This document shows, in pieces, positions 14,175-22,387 of a stretch of DNA of 37,355 nt. A model generated the notes under the pieces. That model made no database searches and was not told the origin of the DNA. It saw nothing but the letters and a program-made list of their open reading frames with translations. The DNA is from a virus, in the IMG/VR virus record IMGVR_UViG_3300043119_000092, positions 1 to 37,355 of that record. The stretch is one strand, 5' to 3'. Position numbers and translations under genes: made by a program. Numbering within the stretch: position 1 is the first letter of the stretch; each line of letters opens with the position of its first letter.

Positions 14175-14560
14175 TGAAAACATGCTCCACCTGTAAAGAG
14201 GAGAAGCCCTTAGGGGCTTTTCATAGTACTCCTAGAGCCAGCTGTAAAGAGTGTATAAATAAACGCTCAAGTGCTTGGCGTAACAATAATCTCGAAAAAG
14301 CAAGGGGTTATTTTACTAATGAGAGGTCTAAAATAAGTGCATGGAAAGCGGAACGAGGTTGTTTGGTTTGTGAGGAAAACGACCCTGTATGTCTTGATAT
14401 GCACCATTTAGACCCTACAACAAAAGAAGGAGATCCTAGTCGCCGAGGACGTTTTGAAAACTTCTTAAAAGAAGCTGAAAAATGTGTTGTACTTTGTCGA
14501 AACTGCCACGCTAAAGTACACGCAGGTAAAATTAAACTGGCGGGGGTATGTGAAATTTAA
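14174..14560 (+). CDS. HNH homing-type endonuclease attached to the reductase gene, 128 aa
   Basis: An N-terminal zinc ribbon (CSTCKEEK ... SCKEC, residues 4-26) is followed by the HNH core: CLVCEEN, LDMHHLDP, and VVLCRNCHAKVH. ATG 14174 shares its A with the reductase TAA. The last six residues, AGVCEI, mirror the reductase ending AGICDI with synonymous codon differences. The gene therefore seems to have landed at the end of a reductase gene and to carry a copy of that end. Mobility is inferred from family and context. Confidence 0.85.
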   Translation: MKTCSTCKEEKPLGAFHSTPRASCKECINKRSSAWRNNNLEKARGYFTNERSKISAWKAERGCLVCEENDPVCLDMHHLDPTTKEGDPSRRGRFENFLKEAEKCVVLCRNCHAKVHAGKIKLAGVCEI

Positions 14561-14635
14561 CATCAATGTTTTTATGCGGGTGGTCGAGATGATCACCTGT
14601 GTTCACATAATTGCTAACACTTGGAGACATTGGAC

Positions 14636-14788
14636 ATGATGATAGATTTTGATTGGTCAGGTGGTTTCGTCGTAGGTATCATCCATACTGACGAGGCAAT
14701 CGTAGAGAGCGAAGAAGGACAGTATCAGTTTTGCACTGCCATTGTCATCCATTTAGGATTGTTTAACATAGCTATACTGTTTAACTAA
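14636..14788 (+). CDS. Conserved small phage protein, 50 aa
   Basis: The pattern MMIDFDWSGGFVVGIIHTDE, then EGQYQFCTAIVIHLGLFNIAI, belongs to a short protein I recognise from many phages (WxGGFxxGIxHTDEA...AIVxHLGxxN), often close to nucleotide-metabolism genes. Function unknown; the hydrophobic end could touch membrane. ATG 14636 follows TTGGAGACATTGGAC. It is the last gene of the rightward block. Confidence 0.75.
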   Translation: MMIDFDWSGGFVVGIIHTDEAIVESEEGQYQFCTAIVIHLGLFNIAILFN

Positions 14789-14801
14789 TAGCAGACAACA
14801 A

Positions 14802-14840
14802 AAAGCCTCTAATGATCTCAAAAGGAACATTAGAGGCTTT
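14802..14840. terminator. Bidirectional terminator between the convergent blocks
   Basis: Perfect 13-bp arms AAAGCCTCTAATG (14802-14814) and CATTAGAGGCTTT (14828-14840) enclose a 13-nt loop. The stem is flanked by T-rich sequence on both strands: TTTATTGT rightward, and TTTTTGTTGT when read leftward. It sits exactly between the last rightward gene (14788) and the last leftward gene (14870). Confidence 0.92.
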
Positions 14841-14869
14841 ATTGTATCTGTTATCAGGCTTACGCCTTA

Positions 14870-15319
14870 TCAGGCTTTGTACTCAGCTTCCGTTAGGATA
14901 CCTGCTTTGTACTTACCTTCAGGTTTGAAGATAGTAAGCTCTTGTTGTCTCATCTCAGGGGCAAAGGAGATGTGCATCCAGCGACCAAACTCATGGATCA
15001 TCTGATCGAACTTGATACCTGCCTTCTTGACTTCCTGACACAGTTGGTAAGGAGTCATCTTAGAGCTGGAGACATCAATGGCCCAACCATCCATGTGAGA
15101 GCTGACCTTAGAGCCTCCAACAGCTACGTTCACAGCTGGTAGACGTAACCATGAATTAATGTTCAATGGGCCTGTAACTGCTCTCAGTTGCTCTAGCTTC
15201 TGTGCAGCTATCTTCATGTTCTCAAGCTGGACAGTAGACGGTTGATTGTCGATACCTTGACGGATAGCTGTGTCGCTATGTGTTGCCTCTTCAAGGCTAA
15301 AGTGCTCGGATAGTTGCAA
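14870..15319 (-). CDS. Endolysin, M15-type peptidase (D-Ala-D-Ala carboxypeptidase family)
   Basis: A 149-aa cell-wall peptidase. The zinc motif SxHxxGxAxD is present as SSHMDGWAID (His 75, Asp 82), with the third ligand in WMHISF (His 116). It resembles the Peptidase_M15_3 group used as phage endolysins in Gram-negative hosts. There is no signal peptide, so it needs a holin. The start is TTG at 15319 with GGAGAA upstream, two bases after the holin stop. The weak start may limit early lysis. Confidence 0.88.
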   Translation of the reverse strand: MQLSEHFSLEEATHSDTAIRQGIDNQPSTVQLENMKIAAQKLEQLRAVTGPLNINSWLRLPAVNVAVGGSKVSSHMDGWAIDVSSSKMTPYQLCQEVKKAGIKFDQMIHEFGRWMHISFAPEMRQQELTIFKPEGKYKAGILTEAEYKA

Positions 15320-15321
15320 GA

Positions 15322-15615
15322 TTATTCTCCTTCTTTATTTGGTGTAGGTGCAGCAGCAGAGCCTTTACGACCTGAGATAGCTCCCATAGCGCCTACGCCC
15401 ATGAAGGCAATAGCTTTAAGGATCTCAAGGAACACTGCGTCAATAGGGGCCAGAGTGTCTTTTTGTTCCTCGAAGCCAATGAGCCACAGGACACCGAAGG
15501 CGATAACCATTACCATAGTGGTGATAGACTTGACTACGAAAGCCCACACACCAGCCTCAATCTCTTCAACACTAGGCTTTGGCTTATTCAGCCACTGTTG
15601 TAACATTTCTTTCAT
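15322..15615 (-). CDS. Holin-like membrane protein, 97 aa
   Basis: Two hydrophobic segments, AFVVKSITTMVMVIAFGVLW (about residues 25-44) and ILKAIAFMGVGAMGAISG (about 65-82), follow a charged N-terminus; the C-terminal tail is charged. It lies directly before the endolysin. Its ATG overlaps the endonuclease VII stop (TAATG). Probably a class II holin, or an antiholin paired with the protein at 16030. Confidence 0.7.
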   Translation of the reverse strand: MKEMLQQWLNKPKPSVEEIEAGVWAFVVKSITTMVMVIAFGVLWLIGFEEQKDTLAPIDAVFLEILKAIAFMGVGAMGAISGRKGSAAAPTPNKEGE

Positions 15616-16040
15616 TATTTCTTTCCTACCTTAGAGTGTTTTAAAATGTATTTAATAGCGTTAGCCATTAAGTCAATATCGTCTTTAAAGTTGCCGATAC
15701 CGTGATTGCACATATTGCACAATAGTTGTCGAACTTCGCCAGTAGCGTGATCGTGATCTACTACAAGTTTCTTTTTAAACCTTGTCTCGTCCTGCCCACA
15801 GATGGCACATTTGTGTCCTTGAGCTTCAAGCATGTCGTCGTAATCTGACAACTTAATTCCATAGGTTTCTCTAAGGTATTTGCCCCGTGTGCGTTCAGGA
15901 TCCGCTAAATCCCACTCCTTGCGGTTTTTGTTTGAACAAAGCCTACAATAATGTTGTAAACCATCTTTAGATTTAGCACTTTTATTAAAATCTGTGAAAA
16001 GTTTATTTTCTTTACAAATATGGCAAACTTTACTTGTCAC
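15615..16040 (-). CDS. Recombination endonuclease VII-like protein, 141 aa
   Basis: Two zinc-ribbon pairs at the start (CHICKEN, CRLCSNKN) are followed by the endonuclease VII core: CAICGQDE, LVVDHDHATGEVRQLLCNMCN, then GIGNFKDD. T4 endonuclease VII resolves branched DNA; free-standing relatives of this His-Me fold are also frequent mobile endonucleases. The phage already has endonuclease I, so a homing role is at least as likely. GTG start at 16040 with GAGGA upstream; it overlaps the holin by 11 bases and couples into the next gene by TAATG. Confidence 0.85.
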   Translation of the reverse strand: MTSKVCHICKENKLFTDFNKSAKSKDGLQHYCRLCSNKNRKEWDLADPERTRGKYLRETYGIKLSDYDDMLEAQGHKCAICGQDETRFKKKLVVDHDHATGEVRQLLCNMCNHGIGNFKDDIDLMANAIKYILKHSKVGKK

Positions 16041-16494
16041 TCTTAGTCCTCATTTCAGTGATCTTCTCCAAGCTTCGAGATCCAAAATAGGCCCCAAATA
16101 TCAGCATACCCCAGTTACCAAGCAAGGTAACATACGATTCATTTGCATTATAACCAAAAGCTGACATCATTGCAAATACAAAATACCCACCAAGAATAGC
16201 AATAAGCGACATCGGGCGAATATTTTTAGATAACCAACTGTCTGAGTTCATGTCTGCTGTCCAACGCTCTGATACAGCTTTCTGCTCTACCTTGTAGAAT
16301 TCAAGCTCTAGCTCTTGGAGCTTCTGAGCAGCCTGAGGATCACCTGAGATAGCTTTAGCGACAGCTTCTACGCTATCTGAGACACCGAACTTAGAAGCCA
16401 ATGCGGACACAGCAGCCCCGCCTAGTGGCCCCATCACAGCAGTAGCTAGGCCGGGAGCTACGTTCTTAAGTAGGCCTGATAAGATGTCATTCAT
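16030..16494 (-). CDS. Holin, 3TM superfamily type, 154 aa
   Basis: The N-terminus (LLKNVAPGLATAVMGPLGGA) is an amphipathic or membrane segment. Middle helices carry the acidic-basic stretch QKLQELELEFYKVEQKA, and two C-terminal membrane segments follow (MSLIAILGGYFVFAMMSAFG; LLGNWGMLIFGAYFG). The pattern with RPMSLI before the first C-terminal segment is that of the Holin_3TMs group, also known from gene transfer agents. It would set lysis timing by opening the inner membrane. Confidence 0.82.
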   Translation of the reverse strand: MNDILSGLLKNVAPGLATAVMGPLGGAAVSALASKFGVSDSVEAVAKAISGDPQAAQKLQELELEFYKVEQKAVSERWTADMNSDSWLSKNIRPMSLIAILGGYFVFAMMSAFGYNANESYVTLLGNWGMLIFGAYFGSRSLEKITEMRTKSDK

Positions 16495-16503
16495 TTAGAT
16501 TCC

Positions 16504-16734
16504 TTATTTAGGACAGGTTTGTACGTGATCTTGTACGATAATATAGAGATAGAGTTCAAACGGTAAGATAATGAAGAATAGAAGGGTAAGGAGAACTAGG
16601 AAGCTTATGTAGGCGGTCTCGCTAGAACTATTGCTATTATTATTGCCCATATTTCCACCACTATTAGAGCCACTACGATTACCCACGCTATTCGTTGTCT
16701 TATTTTGGAAAGTAGATTGTTTTTGCGTTGCCAT
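16504..16734 (-). CDS. Small protein with Asn/Ser-rich head and C-terminal membrane segment, 76 aa
   Basis: The first 40 residues are almost only Asn, Ser, Gly and Thr (SGGNMGNNNSNSSSE). They are followed by one long hydrophobic segment (ISFLVLLTLLFFIILPFELY) and a short tail. ATG 16734 has AGGAAAGAGGA just upstream. It starts inside the previous gene and overlaps its 3' end by 130 bases in another frame. No lipobox is present, so it is not a normal Rz1. Possibly a lysis accessory. Confidence 0.6.
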   Translation of the reverse strand: MATQKQSTFQNKTTNSVGNRSGSNSGGNMGNNNSNSSSETAYISFLVLLTLLFFIILPFELYLYIIVQDHVQTCPK

Positions 16735-17333
16735 TCCTCTTTCCTACGCTTAACAGTTAATAGGTATGTTACTTCTTGTTTTTCCTGTACTATTCCGAAC
16801 ATCTCGATAACGTCACTGTAGAGCGATCCAAGCTCAGGAGGGCTCTGGTAAACCATAGTCTCTCTAAGCTCTTTCTGAGCCTTCTCCATCTCCTTCTTAG
16901 CTATCACTAAATCAAGGGAGACATCAAGTAGCTCATCAGACTCAATGAACTGTGTGTCTATCCTCAACTGCTGCTCAGCTATCTTCTTGTCAATGGCTAT
17001 CATTGCTTTGAAGAAGACCTTCAAGTTCTTTATTAAGTCGCCCTTGATCTGCTGCTCACTATACTGTACAGGTGGAGCTCGTTTAGTTACACTTTGTGAG
17101 ACCTTCTGAGCAGTCTCCTGCACTACAGGCTTGGGAGGTTCAGGCTCTGAAGAAGGGAAGATCTTAGACTTAATGAACTGCCACAGGCCTACTACCTCTT
17201 CAACGTGCTCCTTAGCCTCATCGAAGGTTTCTTTAGCCTTAAGTACTACACCTTTGTATTCTTTATAAAGCTCACATCCTTGCTGGATAGCCTCAACAGC
17301 CTTGAGAGCACCAGCAAGGAGGATTAGAGGCAC
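16605..17333 (-). CDS. Coiled-coil protein with C-terminal membrane anchor, 242 aa
   Basis: The N-terminus is weakly hydrophobic. Residues about 20-210 are long charged helices (VLKAKETFDEAKEHVEEV; LVIAKKEMEKAQKELRE). The end is one membrane segment (IAWVIVVALIVVEIWAIIIA). A proline-rich linker (SSEPEPPKPVV) lies near residue 60. It is a tail-anchored coiled coil, the reverse of Rz topology. It sits between the internal virion genes and the lysis genes, so virion or lysis roles are both open. Confidence 0.65.
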   Translation of the reverse strand: MPLILLAGALKAVEAIQQGCELYKEYKGVVLKAKETFDEAKEHVEEVVGLWQFIKSKIFPSSEPEPPKPVVQETAQKVSQSVTKRAPPVQYSEQQIKGDLIKNLKVFFKAMIAIDKKIAEQQLRIDTQFIESDELLDVSLDLVIAKKEMEKAQKELRETMVYQSPPELGSLYSDVIEMFGIVQEKQEVTYLLTVKRRKEEWQRKNNLLSKIRQRIAWVIVVALIVVEIWAIIIAIVLARPPT

Positions 17334-17335
17334 AA

Positions 17336-19729
17336 TTACTCGTCAAAGTTAGGGATCACTACTTGATTACTATTTGGAGCAGCTTGAGGAGCAGTAGGCA
17401 TTGTAGGCTCTTCTTCAAACGATGGAATGACCACCGCTGTAGGAGGAGCTGCTTGTTCTGGTACTGTTGGTTCCTGTAGCTGAGCACCGACTTGCTGCAC
17501 TGTTCCTGTAGCTGGCGCAGAAGGTGTAGTTACCTGAGTGAATTTATCTAATAATTGAGCAGAACCGGGAGTCAACTTCTGAGTCTTCAAAAAGTCAGCA
17601 CCTTCGGTAGACAATAAGAGCTTCATTAACTGATCATCAGTCAACTTTGTCTTATCCAGTAATTGTTTAGCAACATCGGCTGTCAACATTACGCCTTGGT
17701 GAGCGCCATAACCTAAGGTAGCACCAGCTAAACGAGCAGCTGACGGGGCCACCGCAGCAAAATCACCAGCTTCTACCGCAGGTTGTGCTACACGAATACG
17801 GTTGTTAAAAGCTGTAGCGTCACGCATACGAGCATTAAACTCACCAGCATTCACACCCAAAGCCATAGTTACGGCGTCACGATCAGCAGGTTTAGTGCTA
17901 TTCCAGAGACTCGTGAGCTTACCTAGATCAACTGCACCATCGGCATCACGAGCCTTGTCAAGGAAGTTTGTATACACTTGGCGATCAAATTGCTTCAAAA
18001 TCTCAGGATCAGTGTCGCCAACCCATTGACGCACAGAGGCACGTTGTGGAGGGGTTAACTTTTCATATTGAGCAGCAAGAGTAGGAAAATCTAAAGAAGC
18101 TGGATTAGAGTCTTTTAAGAAAGCTGGCATACCTTGAGCGACAGCGTCGTTATATCGCTTAGCAGCCTCAGAAGTTTTATCACGTGCTTCAGTTAGGATA
18201 GTAAGAGCTTTACGATCATTAGGATCAGTAACCTTGCCCAAAGAAGCACGAATATCGTCCTTCATCCCACCAAAGATGGCAGCACTGATTCGTTGCTCAG
18301 AAGAGATAGACAGATCTTGCAACAGACGGTCTTCCTTAGAAGCCTTCTTACCAAACTCAGATAAAATACCTTGTACTTGTTCAATAGTTACAGGACGCAC
18401 ATTCTGTTGAATAGTTACTGAAGGAGCTCCCGGAATAGTCCCCATAGTAGGTGCTTTACCTGCTGAGGTAACTGCTGGACTACCTGCATAAGGAACTTCG
18501 ACTTGAATCGTCTTAGTCTGAGGCATACCTACTGCATCATAGGTAGTCATGGTACGGTTCTCAATCCGAGTGCCAGCTGGAGTACCTGCTACAGTGTTTC
18601 CTTGGATGCCTTTGTCTACCGTATATTGGGTAGCTCCACGAGCTTCGGTGGTAAACGTAGGGGCAAAGCGTTCACGAACGGCCTTTAAAGCCCTGATTGA
18701 ATTCTCAGCATCAGGTGTATTCTTAGCTTCAAACTCTTTGATTAAGTTATCAATGTTTGCAACTGTTGTTTTAGGATCAACAATAGCTTTACCGCCGCCA
18801 TAGCCTTTAGCTTTATCATACAAACTCAAACGATCAGGATCAAAGATAGACTTAGCGACAGTCTCTTTAAGACCGTCAAGCTTATTTTGGATTGTCTGTA
18901 CAAAACCTGTGCCAGCTTGCTCTTTAGTTAATTTACCTTCCTTAGGACGCATACCAGACAATGTCTGCTCAGTAGCTCCTTCACGAAGCTTTTTTAACAT
19001 TTCAGCGTATTCAGGCTTAGTCTCTAACTTCTGCATAGCAGCGGCTACAATGCCATTATCTGAGCCTTGACCTGTAAGCATAAAACGCTTAAGAGCATTC
19101 TTTTCCAGCTCAGGCATATCAGGTGGCAAGTTCTTCATTAACTCGTCAAACTTACGACCTTCACGCCAGTTCTTCATACCCTGCCAGCCGCCCTTAGTTA
19201 GCAAACTGAGCAAGTAAGCGCCTGAGGCCAAAGACTGAGGGCCACCTGTGGCTTCAATGCCAATATCAGCAGCAGTAAGACCAACCGCTGTAGCTACAGA
19301 TTTTGCTGTGTTTCCCGGTGTTAGCATTCCAGAAGCAATACTGCCGACACCTTGACCTGCACGGAAAGGAACTAATTGTTCTTGGCTTTGGGGTTCATTA
19401 ACCTGACGACCAAATTTATAATTAGTTATAGCTTGGGAAACTTGCGCTGGCATAGACAATATGGGAGCAGCTGCGTTTAGACCACGACCCATAAAATCAA
19501 AGTTCTGACGTACACCTGACAATAGACCCTTACCAACGCTTCCAGCAGTCCCTAATTGAGCAACTTGTAGTTGTTTACTGAGGTCTCGAAACTGTTGTTG
19601 AAGTTGAATTTCTTTACTACGTGTAAGTGTGCCAGCCGCTTGCTCTTGAGCATATTGACGCTGTAAAGACTGTTGCTTTTGAAGGATTAACTTACGAGCT
19701 TCTTCTTGTGTTTGTGGAAGAGTTGCCAT
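17336..19729 (-). CDS. Large internal virion-type protein, 797 aa
   Basis: The N-terminus is a Gln-rich helix (TQEEARKLILQKQQSLQ). It is followed by glycine/alanine-rich, possibly membrane-active stretches (SGAYLLSLLTKGGWQGM), then long helices with a low-complexity Thr/Pro/Val segment (about residues 360-450). The end has two copies of VVIP-[SN]-F-[ED]-E about 25 residues apart. Size, composition and position after the tail genes fit an ejection protein that enters the host with the DNA. No lytic transglycosylase motif is visible. Exact role inferred. Confidence 0.6.
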   Translation of the reverse strand: MATLPQTQEEARKLILQKQQSLQRQYAQEQAAGTLTRSKEIQLQQQFRDLSKQLQVAQLGTAGSVGKGLLSGVRQNFDFMGRGLNAAAPILSMPAQVSQAITNYKFGRQVNEPQSQEQLVPFRAGQGVGSIASGMLTPGNTAKSVATAVGLTAADIGIEATGGPQSLASGAYLLSLLTKGGWQGMKNWREGRKFDELMKNLPPDMPELEKNALKRFMLTGQGSDNGIVAAAMQKLETKPEYAEMLKKLREGATEQTLSGMRPKEGKLTKEQAGTGFVQTIQNKLDGLKETVAKSIFDPDRLSLYDKAKGYGGGKAIVDPKTTVANIDNLIKEFEAKNTPDAENSIRALKAVRERFAPTFTTEARGATQYTVDKGIQGNTVAGTPAGTRIENRTMTTYDAVGMPQTKTIQVEVPYAGSPAVTSAGKAPTMGTIPGAPSVTIQQNVRPVTIEQVQGILSEFGKKASKEDRLLQDLSISSEQRISAAIFGGMKDDIRASLGKVTDPNDRKALTILTEARDKTSEAAKRYNDAVAQGMPAFLKDSNPASLDFPTLAAQYEKLTPPQRASVRQWVGDTDPEILKQFDRQVYTNFLDKARDADGAVDLGKLTSLWNSTKPADRDAVTMALGVNAGEFNARMRDATAFNNRIRVAQPAVEAGDFAAVAPSAARLAGATLGYGAHQGVMLTADVAKQLLDKTKLTDDQLMKLLLSTEGADFLKTQKLTPGSAQLLDKFTQVTTPSAPATGTVQQVGAQLQEPTVPEQAAPPTAVVIPSFEEEPTMPTAPQAAPNSNQVVIPNFDE

Positions 19730-19737
19730 TTTGTTCC

Positions 19738-20892
19738 TTAATTATGTCCAGCAGCACGTAAAGATGCTTCTACTTGAGCACGAGTTTTACCTGCGTTTGC
19801 GGGATCAGCCATAGTACGTTGGACTTTCTGTTCAAACGTAAGCTTACTAGTTGGCGCTGCGTTTGGCCCTGCGGCAGGTTTCTTCTTTTCTTCCAATGCT
19901 CTAGTTGCAGCTGTACGCCAATTAGAATAAGCTTGATACACATTGTCTAAGTTAGATTTCAGCTGCTCAGGGCTTTGAGCACGGTTCAAACTAGCACGAG
20001 CGGCTTCTAAGCGCTCAAGTTCTTTTACAGCCACTTGTCCCAATGCGCCGCCTGTCTTAGATTCGTTACGCATTTGTTGCAAGCGATCAAAACCTAGGTT
20101 AGCTTTAACTGTATTAAGAGTCTCTTCCAAGTCTGTAGCACTTGTTGTCCATCCCAACAAACGACCACCCATGCCCGCTGTAGTTCCGCTGACCTGTCCT
20201 TTGGCCTTTTCAATAGTAGTCATCACATTGGCTGTGCTATCAATCAGGTTTTCTAAACGACCTGTAGTTGCTTCAGCTGCTGATGCTTTCTTTTCTTTTT
20301 CTGTCTCCAACTTTGTTTCAAGTATTTGTCTCTTGAGATCTGTTAAACCTCCGCCCATATTAGCAACAAGCATTTTAAGTTCTTTTTGAGCGTCAATCTT
20401 CATTTGAGCTATTTCTTTATCTGACGCCCCTTTACGCTCTGCCTCATCAAGTCTAGCTTGAATCTTTTCACGAGCTATTGTCAGCTTGTCAGCACGGTCT
20501 GCTTCACGTTGCTCAGTACGTCCTGAGATCTGAGACTCAACATTACGAATCTCCAAAGCCTTCTGAGCCAACTGCATAGCACCTTGTTGATCTCCAGCTT
20601 GAGCCAACGCCTGAGCAGCTTTGGTGATAGAAGCGGAATCATTAGGGTCAAGGCCTTGCAAGACTTGCTTACGCATAGCCATGATCTTCATCTGAGGGTC
20701 TTCAGCGCCTAGCATACCAGCACCTGTCTGAGCAAGACCTTGTACACCTGTTTGGAGGTTCACACGAGCTTGTTGATAAGGGTCTAGTTTAGCTTCAGCT
20801 ACAGCTTGGTTGTAAAGAGCTTGACGCTGTTGTTCTTGGTACTGTTCAGGGGTAGTGAATAACCCTGCCACCATTGAGTCTTGTGCTGCCAT
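19738..20892 (-). CDS. Internal virion / DNA-ejection-type protein, 384 aa
   Basis: Almost wholly helical and rich in Ala, Gln, Glu and Lys, with a long coiled coil (about residues 110-220). A conserved segment, RNESKTGGALGQVAVKELE, is followed by LNRAQSPEQLKSNLDNVYQA. That TGGALGQV...QSPEQL arrangement recurs in predicted virion proteins of many podoviruses. It ends with a short helix-turn-helix-like repeat (TMADPANAGKTRAQVEAS). It probably works with the proteins on both sides during ejection. Confidence 0.65.
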   Translation of the reverse strand: MAAQDSMVAGLFTTPEQYQEQQRQALYNQAVAEAKLDPYQQARVNLQTGVQGLAQTGAGMLGAEDPQMKIMAMRKQVLQGLDPNDSASITKAAQALAQAGDQQGAMQLAQKALEIRNVESQISGRTEQREADRADKLTIAREKIQARLDEAERKGASDKEIAQMKIDAQKELKMLVANMGGGLTDLKRQILETKLETEKEKKASAAEATTGRLENLIDSTANVMTTIEKAKGQVSGTTAGMGGRLLGWTTSATDLEETLNTVKANLGFDRLQQMRNESKTGGALGQVAVKELERLEAARASLNRAQSPEQLKSNLDNVYQAYSNWRTAATRALEEKKKPAAGPNAAPTSKLTFEQKVQRTMADPANAGKTRAQVEASLRAAGHN

Positions 20893-20910
20893 ATTATGTC
20901 TTTCCTTAAC

Positions 20911-22386
20911 TTAGCTGAAGTAGTTGCTGAAGTCAAAATTACCGAAGTCAAAACCCCCAGTATCGAAACCACCATCAGTGTAGCCTCCGAAGTCCATACC
21001 GCCGTTGCCGTAATCAGTGTTCATATTGAAGGCATCTGGATTATAGACGCTAGTGCCACCTGAGCTACCAAAGAATCCGGGGTCATAAGAGCTAGAGGGC
21101 TCGTACATCAAGCCTATTCCACCACCACCGCCTTGTCCACCTGATGCGTTACCGCCGAACAAGCCGCCAATCGCACCACCAATAGCTGATGTGGCTGTAG
21201 GAGTCTTACCCAAAGCAGTCAGGATGTCCGCAAATGGGCTTACTTGGTTAGCACGGAGCATCGCATTAGCAGCCTCAGAAGCGCCTGTGTAGCCTAAGCG
21301 ACCAGCATTAGCACCTGCTTGAGAAGCTTGTTGAGCCAAAGAGGTAGATATGTCAAACGGCTGTCTAGCCAAGCTTTCCACACCCGCAGCAGTTTTAATA
21401 CCGGCGTTAAAGGGATCATAAGCACTTGTAAGCAAGCCTTGACCGAACTGAGTTTGTGCTCTACCTTCTCGCTGAGCTTGAGAAGCCAACTGAAGATCTT
21501 CCATCATACGGCGATTCTGAAGAGCTTGTTGTTCAGGGTTAGCCATGTTTAAGTTACCGCCTTGGGCAACTGAGACACCTGTGCGACCTGTCTGTTGCAA
21601 CTGGTTAGCCAATCGAGCTGACTCCATGTCACGGCTAGGTGCTAACAAAGCTAACTGATTCTCCATGTACTTCTGTGCAGCAGCTTCAGGGGATTCAGCA
21701 ACATACCCCCGACCTAATTTCTGAAGTGCTTCCGCATCGGCTAACGATTGACGGTTACCCCCCATGATCAGATCTTGGTATTGCTGCAACATTGGCGACA
21801 AACTATAATCAGCAGAGGTTAACTGACCTGTGGTAGGATCAACTTTGAAGTTAGAAGTACCGAAGGTAGTTGTAGTACCTACAGGACGGAACTGAGCAGA
21901 CTGAGAAGCGACTTGTCCAGCTGCACGAAGAGCATCAGCTTGTGTCTGAGCAGCTTCTTTGTTGACTTGCTGCTGTTGAAGACCTCCACCAGAGGCTAGC
22001 AGGAAAGGCAGCAGTTGAGAGAACATGCCTCCCTGAGACTGATCTTGTTGTGTTTGACCCGGAGTGTTGTTAATAATGATAGGCTGTGGCCCCATCATAG
22101 AACCACCAGTGCCGTAGCCACCTTGAGAAGGCATGTAGTTATTAGCGTAGTTGTAATTACTCGCCATAGAAGTAGCAGGACGGGCAGGAGCTGAGCCACC
22201 TCCTGAGCTACCCATATTTAAAGCTGCATTAGTTACCGAAGGTGGAATACCATAATAGGCTGCAACATACGGAGCTGCTACGTGTGCCGCATCATCGACA
22301 AACGAGCCTACATCACTGACTGCACCGCCAATGCTGCTGCCGATGTCGCCAATACTGTCTGTAATATTACTTACAAAATCACCCAT
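20911..22386 (-). CDS. Glycine/glutamine-rich internal virion protein, 491 aa
   Basis: The N-terminal glycine-rich helices (SIGDIGSSIGGAVSDVGSFV) lead into a low-complexity Gly/Ser/Asn/Gln region with polyglutamine (GGGLQQQQVNKE). A helical core follows, with SARLANQLQQTGRTGVSVAQ. The end is a disordered Gly/Phe/Asp-rich tail (repeats of GGFDxGGF type). Such proteins follow the tail genes in marine and freshwater podoviruses and are taken as ejection proteins. No enzymatic motif seen. Confidence 0.6.
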   Translation of the reverse strand: MGDFVSNITDSIGDIGSSIGGAVSDVGSFVDDAAHVAAPYVAAYYGIPPSVTNAALNMGSSGGGSAPARPATSMASNYNYANNYMPSQGGYGTGGSMMGPQPIIINNTPGQTQQDQSQGGMFSQLLPFLLASGGGLQQQQVNKEAAQTQADALRAAGQVASQSAQFRPVGTTTTFGTSNFKVDPTTGQLTSADYSLSPMLQQYQDLIMGGNRQSLADAEALQKLGRGYVAESPEAAAQKYMENQLALLAPSRDMESARLANQLQQTGRTGVSVAQGGNLNMANPEQQALQNRRMMEDLQLASQAQREGRAQTQFGQGLLTSAYDPFNAGIKTAAGVESLARQPFDISTSLAQQASQAGANAGRLGYTGASEAANAMLRANQVSPFADILTALGKTPTATSAIGGAIGGLFGGNASGGQGGGGGIGLMYEPSSSYDPGFFGSSGGTSVYNPDAFNMNTDYGNGGMDFGGYTDGGFDTGGFDFGNFDFSNYFS

Positions 22387-22387
22387 A

